This document shows positions 17,909 through 26,267 of a stretch of DNA of 64,000 nucleotides, piece after piece. Each line of letters begins with the position of its first letter. Within the stretch, counting starts at the first letter, position 1. The position numbers and the translations under genes were made by a program. The stretch covers positions 22,480-86,479 of the forward strand of contig VBPX01000032.1 of NCBI GenBank assembly GCA_005877075.1. Reading direction: 5' to 3'. A model generated the notes under the pieces. It did no database searches. It saw only the letters and a list, made by a program, of their open reading frames with translations, and had not been told where the DNA came from. This DNA is from Nitrososphaerota archaeon. GTDB taxonomy: Archaea > Thermoproteota > Nitrososphaeria > Nitrososphaerales > Nitrososphaeraceae.

Positions 17909-18190
17909 TTATTTTATATTAACCGATTGTCTGCTGACATTAACCACTTCAATTTGACCAACGCCTTTTATTTTTTTTATTGATTCTTCTAACAATTCCA
18001 TCTGGCCCTCTGAATCATTTAATGTAAAATCTGCTAAAATGGAGTACAGTCCAAAAGCAATTGGTTCTTTTGTATGGGCTATCATTTTTAATTCCTCTGG
18101 AAGTGATTCACCTAGAGATTTGGGAATTGACATTATATCTGTGTCGGATTCAGAAGGTAGAATGTTAATCCTGGCAACTAACTTAGTCAT
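17909..18190 (-). CDS. ef1B: Translation elongation factor 1-beta (aEF-1B)
   Basis: The 93-residue protein matches the archaeal nucleotide-exchange factor for EF-1A. It starts MTKLVARINILPSESDTD, then KEPIAFGLYSILADF (the conserved aromatic strand), and ends with GVGQIEVVNVSRQ. Length is normal (about 88-93). It lies 2 bases downstream of a small zinc-finger gene on the same strand. That pairing of Zn-ribbon and EF-1beta genes is common in archaea. Confidence 0.92.
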   Translation of the reverse strand: MTKLVARINILPSESDTDIMSIPKSLGESLPEELKMIAHTKEPIAFGLYSILADFTLNDSEGQMELLEESIKKIKGVGQIEVVNVSRQSVNIK

Positions 18191-18192
18191 GA

Positions 18193-18372
18193 TTATGGAC
18201 CTTCAAACCCACAGCCGATACACTTGTACGTCCTGGCAAATTGTCTACAACTTTGACATCTCCAAATCAAAACGTAACCGCAATTAGGACAATAATATTT
18301 CACACATTCATCATTTGCTATAATTGGTCGATTGCAAGATGTACAAACTGGCAATTGTAATGATTTTGACAT
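18193..18372 (-). CDS. HVO_2753-type zinc-finger protein
   Basis: A 59-residue protein from ATG 18372 has four CxxC knuckles: CTSC, CPNC, CQSC and CIGC. That makes two zinc ribbons, as in the HVO_2753 family of archaeal mini zinc-finger proteins found next to EF-1beta. A longer form from TTG 18387 is possible, but the ATG gives the usual short N-terminus. Its role is not well known; the location suggests translation. Confidence 0.85.
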   Translation of the reverse strand: MSKSLQLPVCTSCNRPIIANDECVKYYCPNCGYVLIWRCQSCRQFARTYKCIGCGFEGP

Positions 18373-18500
18373 AAAAACCACATTCAATTAATCCGAATTT
18401 ATATTTTGCTTGAATGTTCTCATAACTTTGATAAATCATCTTTGCATGTAAATAGCTCTATAGTAAATTCAAGCATTTTTTTACTACTCAAATTTGATCT

Positions 18501-19664
18501 TTAACTACTGAAAATCCTACGCAATTCGTTTCCAATCAGTATTTTTGTCAAATTCGTAGCTATTTTTGTTTTAAGAAAAAGATCCAGTGCACTTGAATGA
18601 AAGTCAAAATCAGAAAAATTAGATACATCTTTGATGGTCTTTCTTGATAACGAAGAGAAAATTTCATCAATAGATTTATTGTCCAATCTCTCTAATACTT
18701 TCCTTGCAAATAGCATAGAGTTGAATTCTTTTTGAAACATTGATTTCCAATTTTTTTCGTATTCGTGTAATAATTGGTCATCATTTTTTTCGATTGCCTT
18801 AGAAATTGCTTTACCCGCCAGAATGCCTGCCATTCCACAACTAAAAATACCTCCTGCAGTTGTTGGCTTTGTCTGCCCTGCAGCGTCACCTACCACCAAT
18901 GTTCTGTCAGCTATGAAAGATGGCCTTGGTCCACCAATCCATATCGGAGCAAAAATTTTCCTTATTATTGAATATTTTTTGCCCCTAGATTTTATGAATT
19001 CATTTAATGCCAGTGATGTGTTTATACCCTTTCCTGCAACACCAATCTTGCCTTTTCCCTCCCCAGATGGGATTATCCAAACAAAAAAACCAGGATATTT
19101 TTCAGAGTCAAAAAATATCTCTACGGTTTGGCCTTCAATCCATGTTGCATATATTTCAAATTGAGCAGATGCCAATATCCCATCTTTGGTCGCATCTCTC
19201 AAAGAACTTAACCCTTTTGCGTCAACAAAGTATTTGCATTCAATTTCTCCTTCTGAGGTTTTTACGATATATCTATCTTGATTCTTAGAAAAGGATTTGA
19301 ATGAACATTTTGCACGAATTTCGGCACCTGCTTTTTCTGCTTGATTGGCAATTTGTTTGTCCAGCCCTCTACGATCCACAACTATGACATTTTGTTTTTC
19401 TGCATTTAATTCAAAACTAGTAGATTTGGAAAAAATTCTTGCATAGGAAATCGCATTTTGAAAATTGTTTGAATCAGGCAAGACGCCTAGCTTTTGTAGT
19501 CCACCTAGACTAACCATCCCTCCACAATGTTCAGGAGTACCAATTTCATGATCTTCTTCTATTACAATTGTAGACGTTCCATTAGAGGAACATTCCCTAG
19601 CAGTTGCGAGTCCCGCGATGCTTCCTCCCGCTATCAAGACATCATAATATTCAGTAGGCAACAA
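18501..19664 (-). CDS. Geranylgeranyl reductase family FAD protein
   Basis: The product has an N-terminal FAD-binding Rossmann motif (DVLIAGGSIAGLATA, a GxGxxG variant) and a conserved VVDRRGLDKQIANQA. Later comes LVVGDAAGQTKPTTAGGIF, the second FAD motif of the geranylgeranyl reductase family. Archaeal members hydrogenate the isoprenoid chains of membrane lipids. I chose TTG 19664 (just before LPTEYYDVLI) because the frame can extend to TTG 19718, but that would overlap the divergent pth2 start. The length of about 387 residues is normal. Confidence 0.88.
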   Translation of the reverse strand: MLPTEYYDVLIAGGSIAGLATARECSSNGTSTIVIEEDHEIGTPEHCGGMVSLGGLQKLGVLPDSNNFQNAISYARIFSKSTSFELNAEKQNVIVVDRRGLDKQIANQAEKAGAEIRAKCSFKSFSKNQDRYIVKTSEGEIECKYFVDAKGLSSLRDATKDGILASAQFEIYATWIEGQTVEIFFDSEKYPGFFVWIIPSGEGKGKIGVAGKGINTSLALNEFIKSRGKKYSIIRKIFAPIWIGGPRPSFIADRTLVVGDAAGQTKPTTAGGIFSCGMAGILAGKAISKAIEKNDDQLLHEYEKNWKSMFQKEFNSMLFARKVLERLDNKSIDEIFSSLSRKTIKDVSNFSDFDFHSSALDLFLKTKIATNLTKILIGNELRRIFSS

Positions 19665-19703
19665 GGAAACAGTTAATTCATCATTTTTATTAACTAAACT
19701 ATA

Positions 19704-20057
19704 GTGGAATTTAAACAAGTCATTGTTGTAAGAAAAGATCTACGTATGGGAGTAGGCAAAATAGCAGCTCAGGTTGGTCACGCCGCAGTACTTGGAGTTG
19801 AGCAGTCTAGAAAATCAAATAAATTCTGGTTAAATAATTGGTTCAATGAAGGGCAACCCAAGATAGTTGTAAAAGTAAACAGTTTAGAAGAACTGCTTAA
19901 ACTACAATTTGACGCCGAAAAACTCTTGATTCCTCTTGTTATAGTGCAGGATAGGGGGCTAACACAGATTCCAACAGGGACTGTAACATGTATTGGGATT
20001 GGTCCTGCCCCATCAGTAATAATAGATAAGATAACTTCAGAACTTAAATTGCTATAG
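19704..20057 (+). CDS. pth2: Peptidyl-tRNA hydrolase Pth2
   Basis: The 117-residue protein frees tRNA from stalled peptidyl-tRNA. It matches the archaeal/eukaryotic Pth2 fold: FKQVIVVRKDLRMGVGKIAAQVGHAA, with the conserved Lys-Ala-Gln-His face, then IVQDRGLTQIPTGTVT and GIGPAP. The start is GTG 19704. It diverges from the geranylgeranyl reductase gene. Confidence 0.95.
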   Translation: MEFKQVIVVRKDLRMGVGKIAAQVGHAAVLGVEQSRKSNKFWLNNWFNEGQPKIVVKVNSLEELLKLQFDAEKLLIPLVIVQDRGLTQIPTGTVTCIGIGPAPSVIIDKITSELKLL

Positions 20058-20146
20058 TATTCTGTACGAGGGATTCACAATTCATTGGACTCTCCTTGTT
20101 ATCAAATTATGGCAATAAAACAGCAATTTGTGATGGTTCCAAACAT

Positions 20147-20156
20147 GTATATATAC
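20147..20156 (+). promoter_or_regulatory. TATA box of tbp
   Basis: GTATATATAC is centred about 29 bases before ATG 20181, giving a leaderless transcript of the TBP gene. A second A/T-rich box (TTTATAAAG) lies closer and could also be used. Confidence 0.45.
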
Positions 20157-20180
20157 TGCCATTTATAAAGCCAAGCTAGT

Positions 20181-20744
20181 ATGCCTGAGACCAAGCCCAT
20201 TGTTAGCATTGAGAATGTTGTTGCTTCTGCGACTGTCAATCAAACTGTAAATCTTAATCTAATAACTCAAATATTTCCAGATGTGGAATACCACCCAGAT
20301 CAATTTCCAGGACTTGTGTTTAGACTAAAATCACCAAAAACTGCAACTTTGATTTTCAGTTCTGGAAAAATGGTATGTACTGGAGCAAAATCTGAAGAAC
20401 AGGCAATTAAGGCAGTAAAAAATGTAGTCCAAAAACTAAGGAAGGGCAGTATCCCTATCGAAAATGAACCACAAATAGAAATTCAAAATATCGTAGCTTC
20501 AGCAAGTTTGGGTGGCAAAATTCATTTAGAATTGGCTGCAAGAGTCTTACCTCGCAGTATGTATGAACCAGAACAATTTCCAGGTTTAATTCACAGAATG
20601 CTCGATCCAAAGACCGTTATTCTCCTTTTTGCGAGTGGAAAATTGGTTTGTACAGGTGCCAAGAAAGAATCAGAAGTATACAGAGCAGTGCACAATCTGC
20701 ATGATTTGCTTGAAGAAAAGAATTTAATGATTTATGAAGGCTAG
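20181..20744 (+). CDS. tbp: TATA-box-binding protein
   Basis: The 187-residue basal transcription factor shows the internal two-fold repeat of TBP. FPGLVFRLKSPKTATLIFSS with KMVCTGAKSEEQA in the first half matches FPGLIHRMLDPKTVILLFAS with KLVCTGAKKESEV in the second. Each half begins with a VASA motif. The four phenylalanines that kink DNA lie in these strands. Length is typical for archaea. Confidence 0.98.
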   Translation: MPETKPIVSIENVVASATVNQTVNLNLITQIFPDVEYHPDQFPGLVFRLKSPKTATLIFSSGKMVCTGAKSEEQAIKAVKNVVQKLRKGSIPIENEPQIEIQNIVASASLGGKIHLELAARVLPRSMYEPEQFPGLIHRMLDPKTVILLFASGKLVCTGAKKESEVYRAVHNLHDLLEEKNLMIYEG

Positions 20745-20787
20745 TTTGTTTTTCTGTATTTTTATGTCTCGATAATCTGATTCGAAC

Positions 20788-21900
20788 ATGCCAGAACTGT
20801 GGCTAAATTATGGGAGTACCGATGTTATATTAGATCTCAAAGTAGAGAATCTTTCACTTATTGAAAATTCACAATTTGACATACTTAGCAATGAAATTTT
20901 AGATCAACAGATTGAATCTATCCCCATCGCTGAAAACACAACTCTCGTTCCTCTAGACACTTCCAATTCTACAGTTCAAATTATCTCTAAATTGGTTTCT
21001 TCAGCAGCAGGAAGTAAAGATGTTAAATTATCGATTGAATCTAGTGCAAGATCACGGAAAATATTATCAAACAAAATACAAAGTCAAAATATTGGTTTAT
21101 TTGAAAAAAATAATGGTAATTCCCTTAATCACACAAAAGAGAAAAATACTATCTTTATTTCAAAAGCAAACGTGGATCCTTTTTTTGGATATGGTGGCAC
21201 ACCCACAAATCTCTTGCGTGAATTTGAGCAAGAAAAAATGAATGAAGCTTTCCATTCAAGACAAGACGACCTGCCTCATCCTGGGGAAAAGGGACCCCCA
21301 TATGAAATTGCTGAGAAGTTTTCTAAAAATATGGAAGCAAAAGCTATTGAAATTATTTCAAATAATTACGGTATAAACAACCTTTTTTATGGAGACATAA
21401 TTCAATCACACCAGAGTGCCATTGAAAATCTAAATCAACTCTCTATAAGAAATCCTCAGGAATTAAAATCTCTAATAATAGGCACAAATATCGACACGCA
21501 TTCAAGTTTAACTTTATCAACTACACTGGATCAATTATGGAATTCAATTCATGTTCTCAAGAAAAATGGGATAGTTGTACTCATTTCTGAAAATGCTAAG
21601 GGTTTTGGAAGTAGAGGCATAGAAAAATTTGCATATGGCGAACTAAAATTGGAAGATTACAAGGAATCTATCTATATTGATGGAATGGAGCATAATATGT
21701 TTATTCATGAATTGAAAGAAAAGTATAACATGGCAATTCTTTCTTCATTACCGAAGTATTACTTGAAGGATATATTTGGATTTAAGATATTTTCAAATAT
21801 TCAAGAAGCAGTTGAAAATATTCTTGATATCAATGGCAAAAGTCATAGGATATCCATCATTCAAGATCCAAACGTGGCAATATTCAAGAATGATGATTAG
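20788..21900 (+). CDS. LarA/DUF2088-like hypothetical protein
   Basis: The 370-residue product begins MPELWLNYGSTDVILDL, then VENL. The N-terminus resembles lactate-racemase (LarA)-type proteins, and the C-terminal region also fits (LKKNGIVVLISENAKGFGSRG, then MFIHELKEKYNMAILSSLP). The middle (residues about 85-160) is Asn/Ser/Lys-rich and not like LarA. I do not see the Lys and His residues needed to anchor a nickel-pincer cofactor, so catalytic activity is doubtful. It follows tbp by 43 bases and could be co-transcribed. The family assignment is tentative. Confidence 0.5.
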   Translation: MPELWLNYGSTDVILDLKVENLSLIENSQFDILSNEILDQQIESIPIAENTTLVPLDTSNSTVQIISKLVSSAAGSKDVKLSIESSARSRKILSNKIQSQNIGLFEKNNGNSLNHTKEKNTIFISKANVDPFFGYGGTPTNLLREFEQEKMNEAFHSRQDDLPHPGEKGPPYEIAEKFSKNMEAKAIEIISNNYGINNLFYGDIIQSHQSAIENLNQLSIRNPQELKSLIIGTNIDTHSSLTLSTTLDQLWNSIHVLKKNGIVVLISENAKGFGSRGIEKFAYGELKLEDYKESIYIDGMEHNMFIHELKEKYNMAILSSLPKYYLKDIFGFKIFSNIQEAVENILDINGKSHRISIIQDPNVAIFKNDD

Positions 21901-21974
21901 GTTGACTGGTAATAATAAATGATGAACCACGTAAACCTAAAGTTAAAATAATTAAATATCATCTATTTGATAAT

Positions 21975-22469
21975 TTGCAAAGCTGCTTACGAAAAAATGG
22001 AGATTATTTTTTCTATAGGTGTGGCCAAGAACACCTAAATTCAGTTATACAAATAAACTTGAATTCACTTCCTGAACATTACACCGAGTATTTTTTTGAG
22101 TCAATTCTCAAGGAATTACCTGAAGCATTTATTGTTGCAGAATGTGAGGGGAAAATAATTGGATATGTTATGTGCAAGATTGAATTCGGATTTTCAAATT
22201 TTAGAAAGTTGGGATTTGTTAAGAAAGGACATGTTGTATCTATTGCCATATTGGAAGAGCACAGGAGTAAGAAAGTAGGGACTATCCTAATGGAAGAAGC
22301 AATAAATGGGCTTGTATCAAGAAGGAACGAAGAGATCTACTTGGAGGTAAGGGTAAGCAATTCTCCAGCAATAAAGATGTACGAAAAATTGAATTTTAAA
22401 GTAAGGTCAAGATTGAAATCATATTATAGAGATGGTGAAGATGCTTACCTCATGGCATTAGAATTATAA
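21975..22469 (+). CDS. rimI: RimI-like N-alpha-acetyltransferase
   Basis: The 164-residue GNAT protein matches archaeal N-alpha-acetyltransferases (Ard1/RimI type). It has FIVAECEGKIIGYVMCKIE, VSIAILEEHRSKKVGTILM (motif A, acetyl-CoA binding; the usual R/QxxGxG is SKKVGT), LEVRVSNSPAIKMYEKLNF and a C-terminal YYRDGEDAYLM, which fits substrate recognition of N-termini. The start is TTG 21975, the most upstream reasonable codon. It overlaps the next small gene by one base (TAATG). Confidence 0.88.
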   Translation: MQSCLRKNGDYFFYRCGQEHLNSVIQINLNSLPEHYTEYFFESILKELPEAFIVAECEGKIIGYVMCKIEFGFSNFRKLGFVKKGHVVSIAILEEHRSKKVGTILMEEAINGLVSRRNEEIYLEVRVSNSPAIKMYEKLNFKVRSRLKSYYRDGEDAYLMALEL

Positions 22470-22699
22470 TGAGCAGAGTTAATAATAGTGCGACAAATGG
22501 TATGAGACAAAATAAACTAATTGGATTAATTTTACTTGTAGTTCCATCAGTTTTTTTCATACTCTTTTCATATTTGTTATTATTTACCGGATGGGATATT
22601 CTTGTGATAAAAATAACTTTAATAGTTATTGTAGGAATTCTGATGACAGTACTCGTATGGATGGGTTACACAATAGCTACTGCACCTCGCGATAAATGA
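22469..22699 (+). CDS. Small two-pass membrane protein
   Basis: The 76-residue product has two clear transmembrane helices (about residues 17-40 and 45-67), joined by a tight turn at GWDI, with short polar ends. Its ATG overlaps the stop of the acetyltransferase gene, so translational coupling is likely. The function is unknown. Confidence 0.7.
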   Translation: MSRVNNSATNGMRQNKLIGLILLVVPSVFFILFSYLLLFTGWDILVIKITLIVIVGILMTVLVWMGYTIATAPRDK

Positions 22700-22706
22700 A
22701 CAAATA

Positions 22707-23549
22707 CTAAATTATTTCAACGTCAGATACTATTTGATAAAATCGAGGACCTACCTCTCTTACTACCGTGATATTGTTAATTATGTGATTGAATTTACTG
22801 AACGCCTCAGATGTGTCCTTAATTCCATTCTGTTTTGCTGTTTTCTTATTGTCTGCTCTCACATGCGCAAAATAATGTACATCTCCTTTATTATTTGCAA
22901 GTGAACTTACAGCCGTATCTACAAATTCTCTTGCTATTTCTGGTAACGGCATTAGGACCCTTGTGGCTATTCCTTTAAGTTTGTTAGTTATTTCCAATTT
23001 TGCATCACCTAAAATCGGTATAACGTTTCTGTTTAATTTGTTGATCTCGATGTTTTCTTTACATAACTCATAAGCAACCGGATTGGAATCAATTGAATAA
23101 ATTTTAGAGGTTTTGTTATAATGCGATATTATAATTGAAAATGTTCCTACTCCTGCGAACATATTTATGATTACTTCATTTGGTTTAATCAATTTCGAAA
23201 TCCTCAGTCTTTCAGTAGATAATCTGGGTGAAAAATATGTATTTATTACATCTACCTTAAAAGTACAAGCATGTTCCTTATATACAGTAATCGCAGTATT
23301 TTCTCCAGATAACCATTCCAATTTGCGCAATCTATAATCACCTTCTATTCCTGATACTTGGCCGTATACTGTTTTTATTACTTTAACTTCTTCAATTAAT
23401 GTATCGGCAATTAGTTTCTTTTTTGAAGATAATGTTTCTGGTATTTTGATAATAGCAATGTTACCTATGATATCAAAAGAGGAACATAGCTTATCATGCT
23501 CCGAAACCTCGAGTTTTTTTTCCAATACAGTTTTTAACATTTTTGTCAT
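22707..23549 (-). CDS. trm5: tRNA (guanine-N1-)-methyltransferase Trm5
   Basis: The 280-residue class I SAM methyltransferase matches the archaeal Trm5 family that makes m1G37 (or the wyosine precursor) in tRNA. It contains FSPRLSTERLRI, the SAM motif VIINMFAGVGTFSI near residue 130, then YSIDSNPVAYELCKENI and a catalytic RVLMPLPEIA. It lacks the N-terminal D1 domain of the longest Trm5 forms. It is 16 bases after the end of the ABCE1 gene on the same strand, giving a plausible translation operon. Confidence 0.93.
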   Translation of the reverse strand: MTKMLKTVLEKKLEVSEHDKLCSSFDIIGNIAIIKIPETLSSKKKLIADTLIEEVKVIKTVYGQVSGIEGDYRLRKLEWLSGENTAITVYKEHACTFKVDVINTYFSPRLSTERLRISKLIKPNEVIINMFAGVGTFSIIISHYNKTSKIYSIDSNPVAYELCKENIEINKLNRNVIPILGDAKLEITNKLKGIATRVLMPLPEIAREFVDTAVSSLANNKGDVHYFAHVRADNKKTAKQNGIKDTSEAFSKFNHIINNITVVREVGPRFYQIVSDVEII

Positions 23550-23565
23550 ATTTTTGATTAATCAT

Positions 23566-25374
23566 TCAAGCTCTCTTATAATAATCTCCAGAATCTTTTT
23601 GAGCTCTGTCCAACCTTCCCCCAACTTTATTTATTCTAGGACGCCCTGTATTTTCATCGCGTCTGTATGTTATTGATAGAGTCTCAAGAAACTGATTCAT
23701 TCCAATATCTTTCTTTACCGGGGAGCCAACAAATCCTTCTTCCCCTGGACTTCCTGAAAAGATCATTAATGAATCCGCAACCAAATCTATTAGTTGCATA
23801 TCATGATCCACTATTATTGCAGATTTGCCTTGTGATTTAACAAATCTGTGAAGAAATTTTGCAATATTGATCCTGTCTTCCACATCTAAGAAAGCAGAAG
23901 GTTCATCCAGAGCATAAATGTCTGCAGGTCTTATGAGTGCGCAACAAACGGCTACTTTTTGTAACTCTCCGCCACTCAATGTACCGACCTTCTTGTCATA
24001 AAGTTTTTTGATGCCCATAGGGACAATAATTTGTTGTTCTATTGTAGAATCTTCAACTGGTCCGTGATATGCCGTACTTAAAAGGGATCCAATGCTACCA
24101 TCATACTCATTTTGCAGATATTGTGGTTTATACGATAGGGTAGTTTGAATATCTATTTGTCCACTGTCCGGCTTTTCTATACCCGCAATCATTTTCATAA
24201 GCGTTGTCTTTCCTAATGCATTAGCTCCCACCAATCCGACTATTTCTCCTTCTCTGATCTGTCCAGAAGAAACATTTAATTTAAAAGAAGGAAATGACTT
24301 TGTTAAATTAGAAAACTTAGTCAGGGGTCTATCTAATATTAGCTCTTCATTTACATTCGAGCCATCAAATTTAAATGATTTTTCTCTGAACCTTAGATTT
24401 TCTGCCGGAATAAAGCCATCCAAGAAGGCATTTATTCCCACCCTCGTTCCTTGTATTGGAGCAACAATTCCATATGCACTTGGCTCACCATATAATATAT
24501 GGATATAATCCGAAAGATAATCAAGAAGTGTCAAATCATGTTCAACAACCATCACACTTTTGCCATCACTTGCGAGTTGATTTATAGTTCTTGCAACAGC
24601 CAGACGCTGATAAATATCATTATAAGACGATGGTTCATCAAAGAAATAATAATCTGCGTCTTTATTGACTGCAACAGCTACTGCCAATCTTTGTAATTCT
24701 CCACCACTCAGTTCTGATAGAGAGTGGTCTAATGAATTGCCTAGAGATAATTGGTCGACAACTGAATCAAGTAATCCTCTTTCGTCATACTTTTTCAACA
24801 GCTCTCGTGCGGTACCTTTAAACGCCTTAGGAATCATTTGAACCATTTGAGGTTTGATTGATGTTCTTAAAGTACCCGAAGAAATTTTATCAAAATGGGG
24901 CTTTAATTCTGTTCCCTGAAAATTTTTTATAATTTCATCCCATTCTACTTCAGAGTCATAATTTCCAAGATTTGGTTTGATATTTCCAGATAATATGTTT
25001 AAAAGTGTGGATTTTCCGATTCCATTTCTTCCCAAAAGTCCTACTACTGCACCTTTCTTAAGTAATGGAATGTGATAAAGTCTGAATGAATTAATACCAT
25101 ATTGGTGTATTTTATGCTCTCCAATTTCTTTGGCCAGGTTAACTATTACTATCGCATCAAATGGACACTTTTTGATACAAATTCCACAACCTGTGCATAG
25201 TTCTTCGGAAATAACCGCCTTTCCATCTTCCGGTCTTTGAACTATACACTCCCCATCAGTCTTGTTAACGGGGCAATATACTATACATTCCAAGCCACAT
25301 TTCTTTGGTTGACATAATTCTTCGTCCAATACTGCCACTCTGTGAGTCGAATTAGAGCTCATACGTAATTTCAT
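23566..25374 (-). CDS. abce1: Ribosome-recycling ATPase ABCE1/RLI
   Basis: The 602-residue protein splits terminated ribosomes. The N-terminal iron-sulfur domain shows CQPKKCGLECIVYCPVN and CTGCGICIKKCPFDAI. Two ABC domains follow: GRNGIGKST, LSGGELQRLAVAVA and YFFDEPSSYND in the first; GANALGKTT, LSGGELQKVAVCCAL and YALDEPSAFLD in the second. A hinge follows each. ATG 25374 gives the longest form; ATG 25362 (MSSNSTHRVAV) matches the usual N-terminus better. It is one of the strongest calls in the window. Confidence 0.97.
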   Translation of the reverse strand: MKLRMSSNSTHRVAVLDEELCQPKKCGLECIVYCPVNKTDGECIVQRPEDGKAVISEELCTGCGICIKKCPFDAIVIVNLAKEIGEHKIHQYGINSFRLYHIPLLKKGAVVGLLGRNGIGKSTLLNILSGNIKPNLGNYDSEVEWDEIIKNFQGTELKPHFDKISSGTLRTSIKPQMVQMIPKAFKGTARELLKKYDERGLLDSVVDQLSLGNSLDHSLSELSGGELQRLAVAVAVNKDADYYFFDEPSSYNDIYQRLAVARTINQLASDGKSVMVVEHDLTLLDYLSDYIHILYGEPSAYGIVAPIQGTRVGINAFLDGFIPAENLRFREKSFKFDGSNVNEELILDRPLTKFSNLTKSFPSFKLNVSSGQIREGEIVGLVGANALGKTTLMKMIAGIEKPDSGQIDIQTTLSYKPQYLQNEYDGSIGSLLSTAYHGPVEDSTIEQQIIVPMGIKKLYDKKVGTLSGGELQKVAVCCALIRPADIYALDEPSAFLDVEDRINIAKFLHRFVKSQGKSAIIVDHDMQLIDLVADSLMIFSGSPGEEGFVGSPVKKDIGMNQFLETLSITYRRDENTGRPRINKVGGRLDRAQKDSGDYYKRA

Positions 25375-25489
25375 TAATAAATATAAAAGAATCTATTATA
25401 ATTGTTAAGGAGCAAAATTTACAGCACTGACCTCTTTTTAATCAATTTTTCGTAAAGTTAAATTATCCCTTAGTGTTTAGTATTCCTAA

Positions 25490-25602
25490 GCCGGCCATAG
25501 TAACAGGGTGCGACCCGGTCCCATTCCGAACCCGGAAGTCAAACCTGTTATCGCTGTTGTGTTACTGATCTACGTGAGTGGTTGGGAAGCAGCAGTGCTG
25601 GC
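25490..25602 (+). rRNA. rrf: 5S ribosomal RNA
   Basis: The segment from GCCGGCCATAG to GTGCTGGC folds with its ends (GCCGGC against GCTGGC, one G-U) as helix I. The interior carries the conserved GGGTGCGACCCGGTCCCATTCC-like loop B/C and CCGAACCCGGAAGTCAAACC. It is about 113 bases, slightly under 120, so the mature ends may extend a few bases. It stands alone, away from 16S-23S, as is normal in this phylum. Confidence 0.9.
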
Positions 25603-25624
25603 ATTTTTATACTTTACAATTTTT
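25603..25624 (+). terminator. T-rich terminator after 5S rRNA
   Basis: ATTTTTATAC followed by further T-rich sequence directly follows the last helix of the 5S RNA. Runs of T are the normal archaeal termination signal. Confidence 0.45.
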
Positions 25625-25653
25625 AAGAGTAGGTATGTCATTAGTCCAGTATA

Positions 25654-26241
25654 TCAGCGATTGATGTTTTCTCCGACATGTATGTCTTTGAGTAGATCTC
25701 TAATGTCCATCGCTATATTGTCCAAAATTCCATAGAGAAACGCAAATTCTTTAGGGTGCCATATTCTACATTCTATAAGGCATGCAAAATCAACTACTCG
25801 AACAGATATTGATCGTGACACTTCGGACAATAAATTCCGAATTAAGAAATTATTAATTTGCTGGTCTCTCGTTAATCTAGCAGCCAAAATGCTACCACTC
25901 CAACCTACTTCATTGACGACTCCATTTGTTAATGTATAGTATAACCTGGAATTCAGAAGATTTTGATGATTTATATCATTTTCAATCAAATGCTGATTTT
26001 GGACAAGACAATAAACATTATGGAACGGTCCCATTCTTACAATATCTTCAGAGCCAACAAAGTCAATGTTTCCAGATAACATACAAATAAATCCATCTCT
26101 ATTCGCCAACCATTTCTCATAGTAAGGCTTGTATCGAGGAGGTACATCAAACTCAAAGCGTCCAATTCTACATTTGATATCCTCTGAATTAAGTAGATCA
26201 ATTATTTCTTTGGTTCGAAGAACAGGCAATGATATCACCAA
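25654..26241 (-). CDS. Hypothetical protein (195 aa)
   Basis: The soluble 195-residue product (TTG start at 26241) has no motif I recognise. It has an N-terminal helix-rich section (LRTKEIIDLLNSEDI), an aromatic segment (PPRYKPYYEKWLANRDGF) and a C-terminal helix (AFLYGILDNIAMDIRDLLKDI). It could be a thaumarchaeal lineage-specific protein. It precedes the aminopeptidase gene by 26 bases on the same strand when the strand's direction is followed, so the two may share a transcript. Confidence 0.6.
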   Translation of the reverse strand: MVISLPVLRTKEIIDLLNSEDIKCRIGRFEFDVPPRYKPYYEKWLANRDGFICMLSGNIDFVGSEDIVRMGPFHNVYCLVQNQHLIENDINHQNLLNSRLYYTLTNGVVNEVGWSGSILAARLTRDQQINNFLIRNLLSEVSRSISVRVVDFACLIECRIWHPKEFAFLYGILDNIAMDIRDLLKDIHVGENINR

Positions 26242-26267
26242 TATTGGCTACATGAAAATGTCCTATC

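Noticed and set aside
25508-25735. 75-residue frame over the 5S rRNA
   Set aside because: It is a by-product of the 5S sequence, which folds and matches conserved 5S elements.
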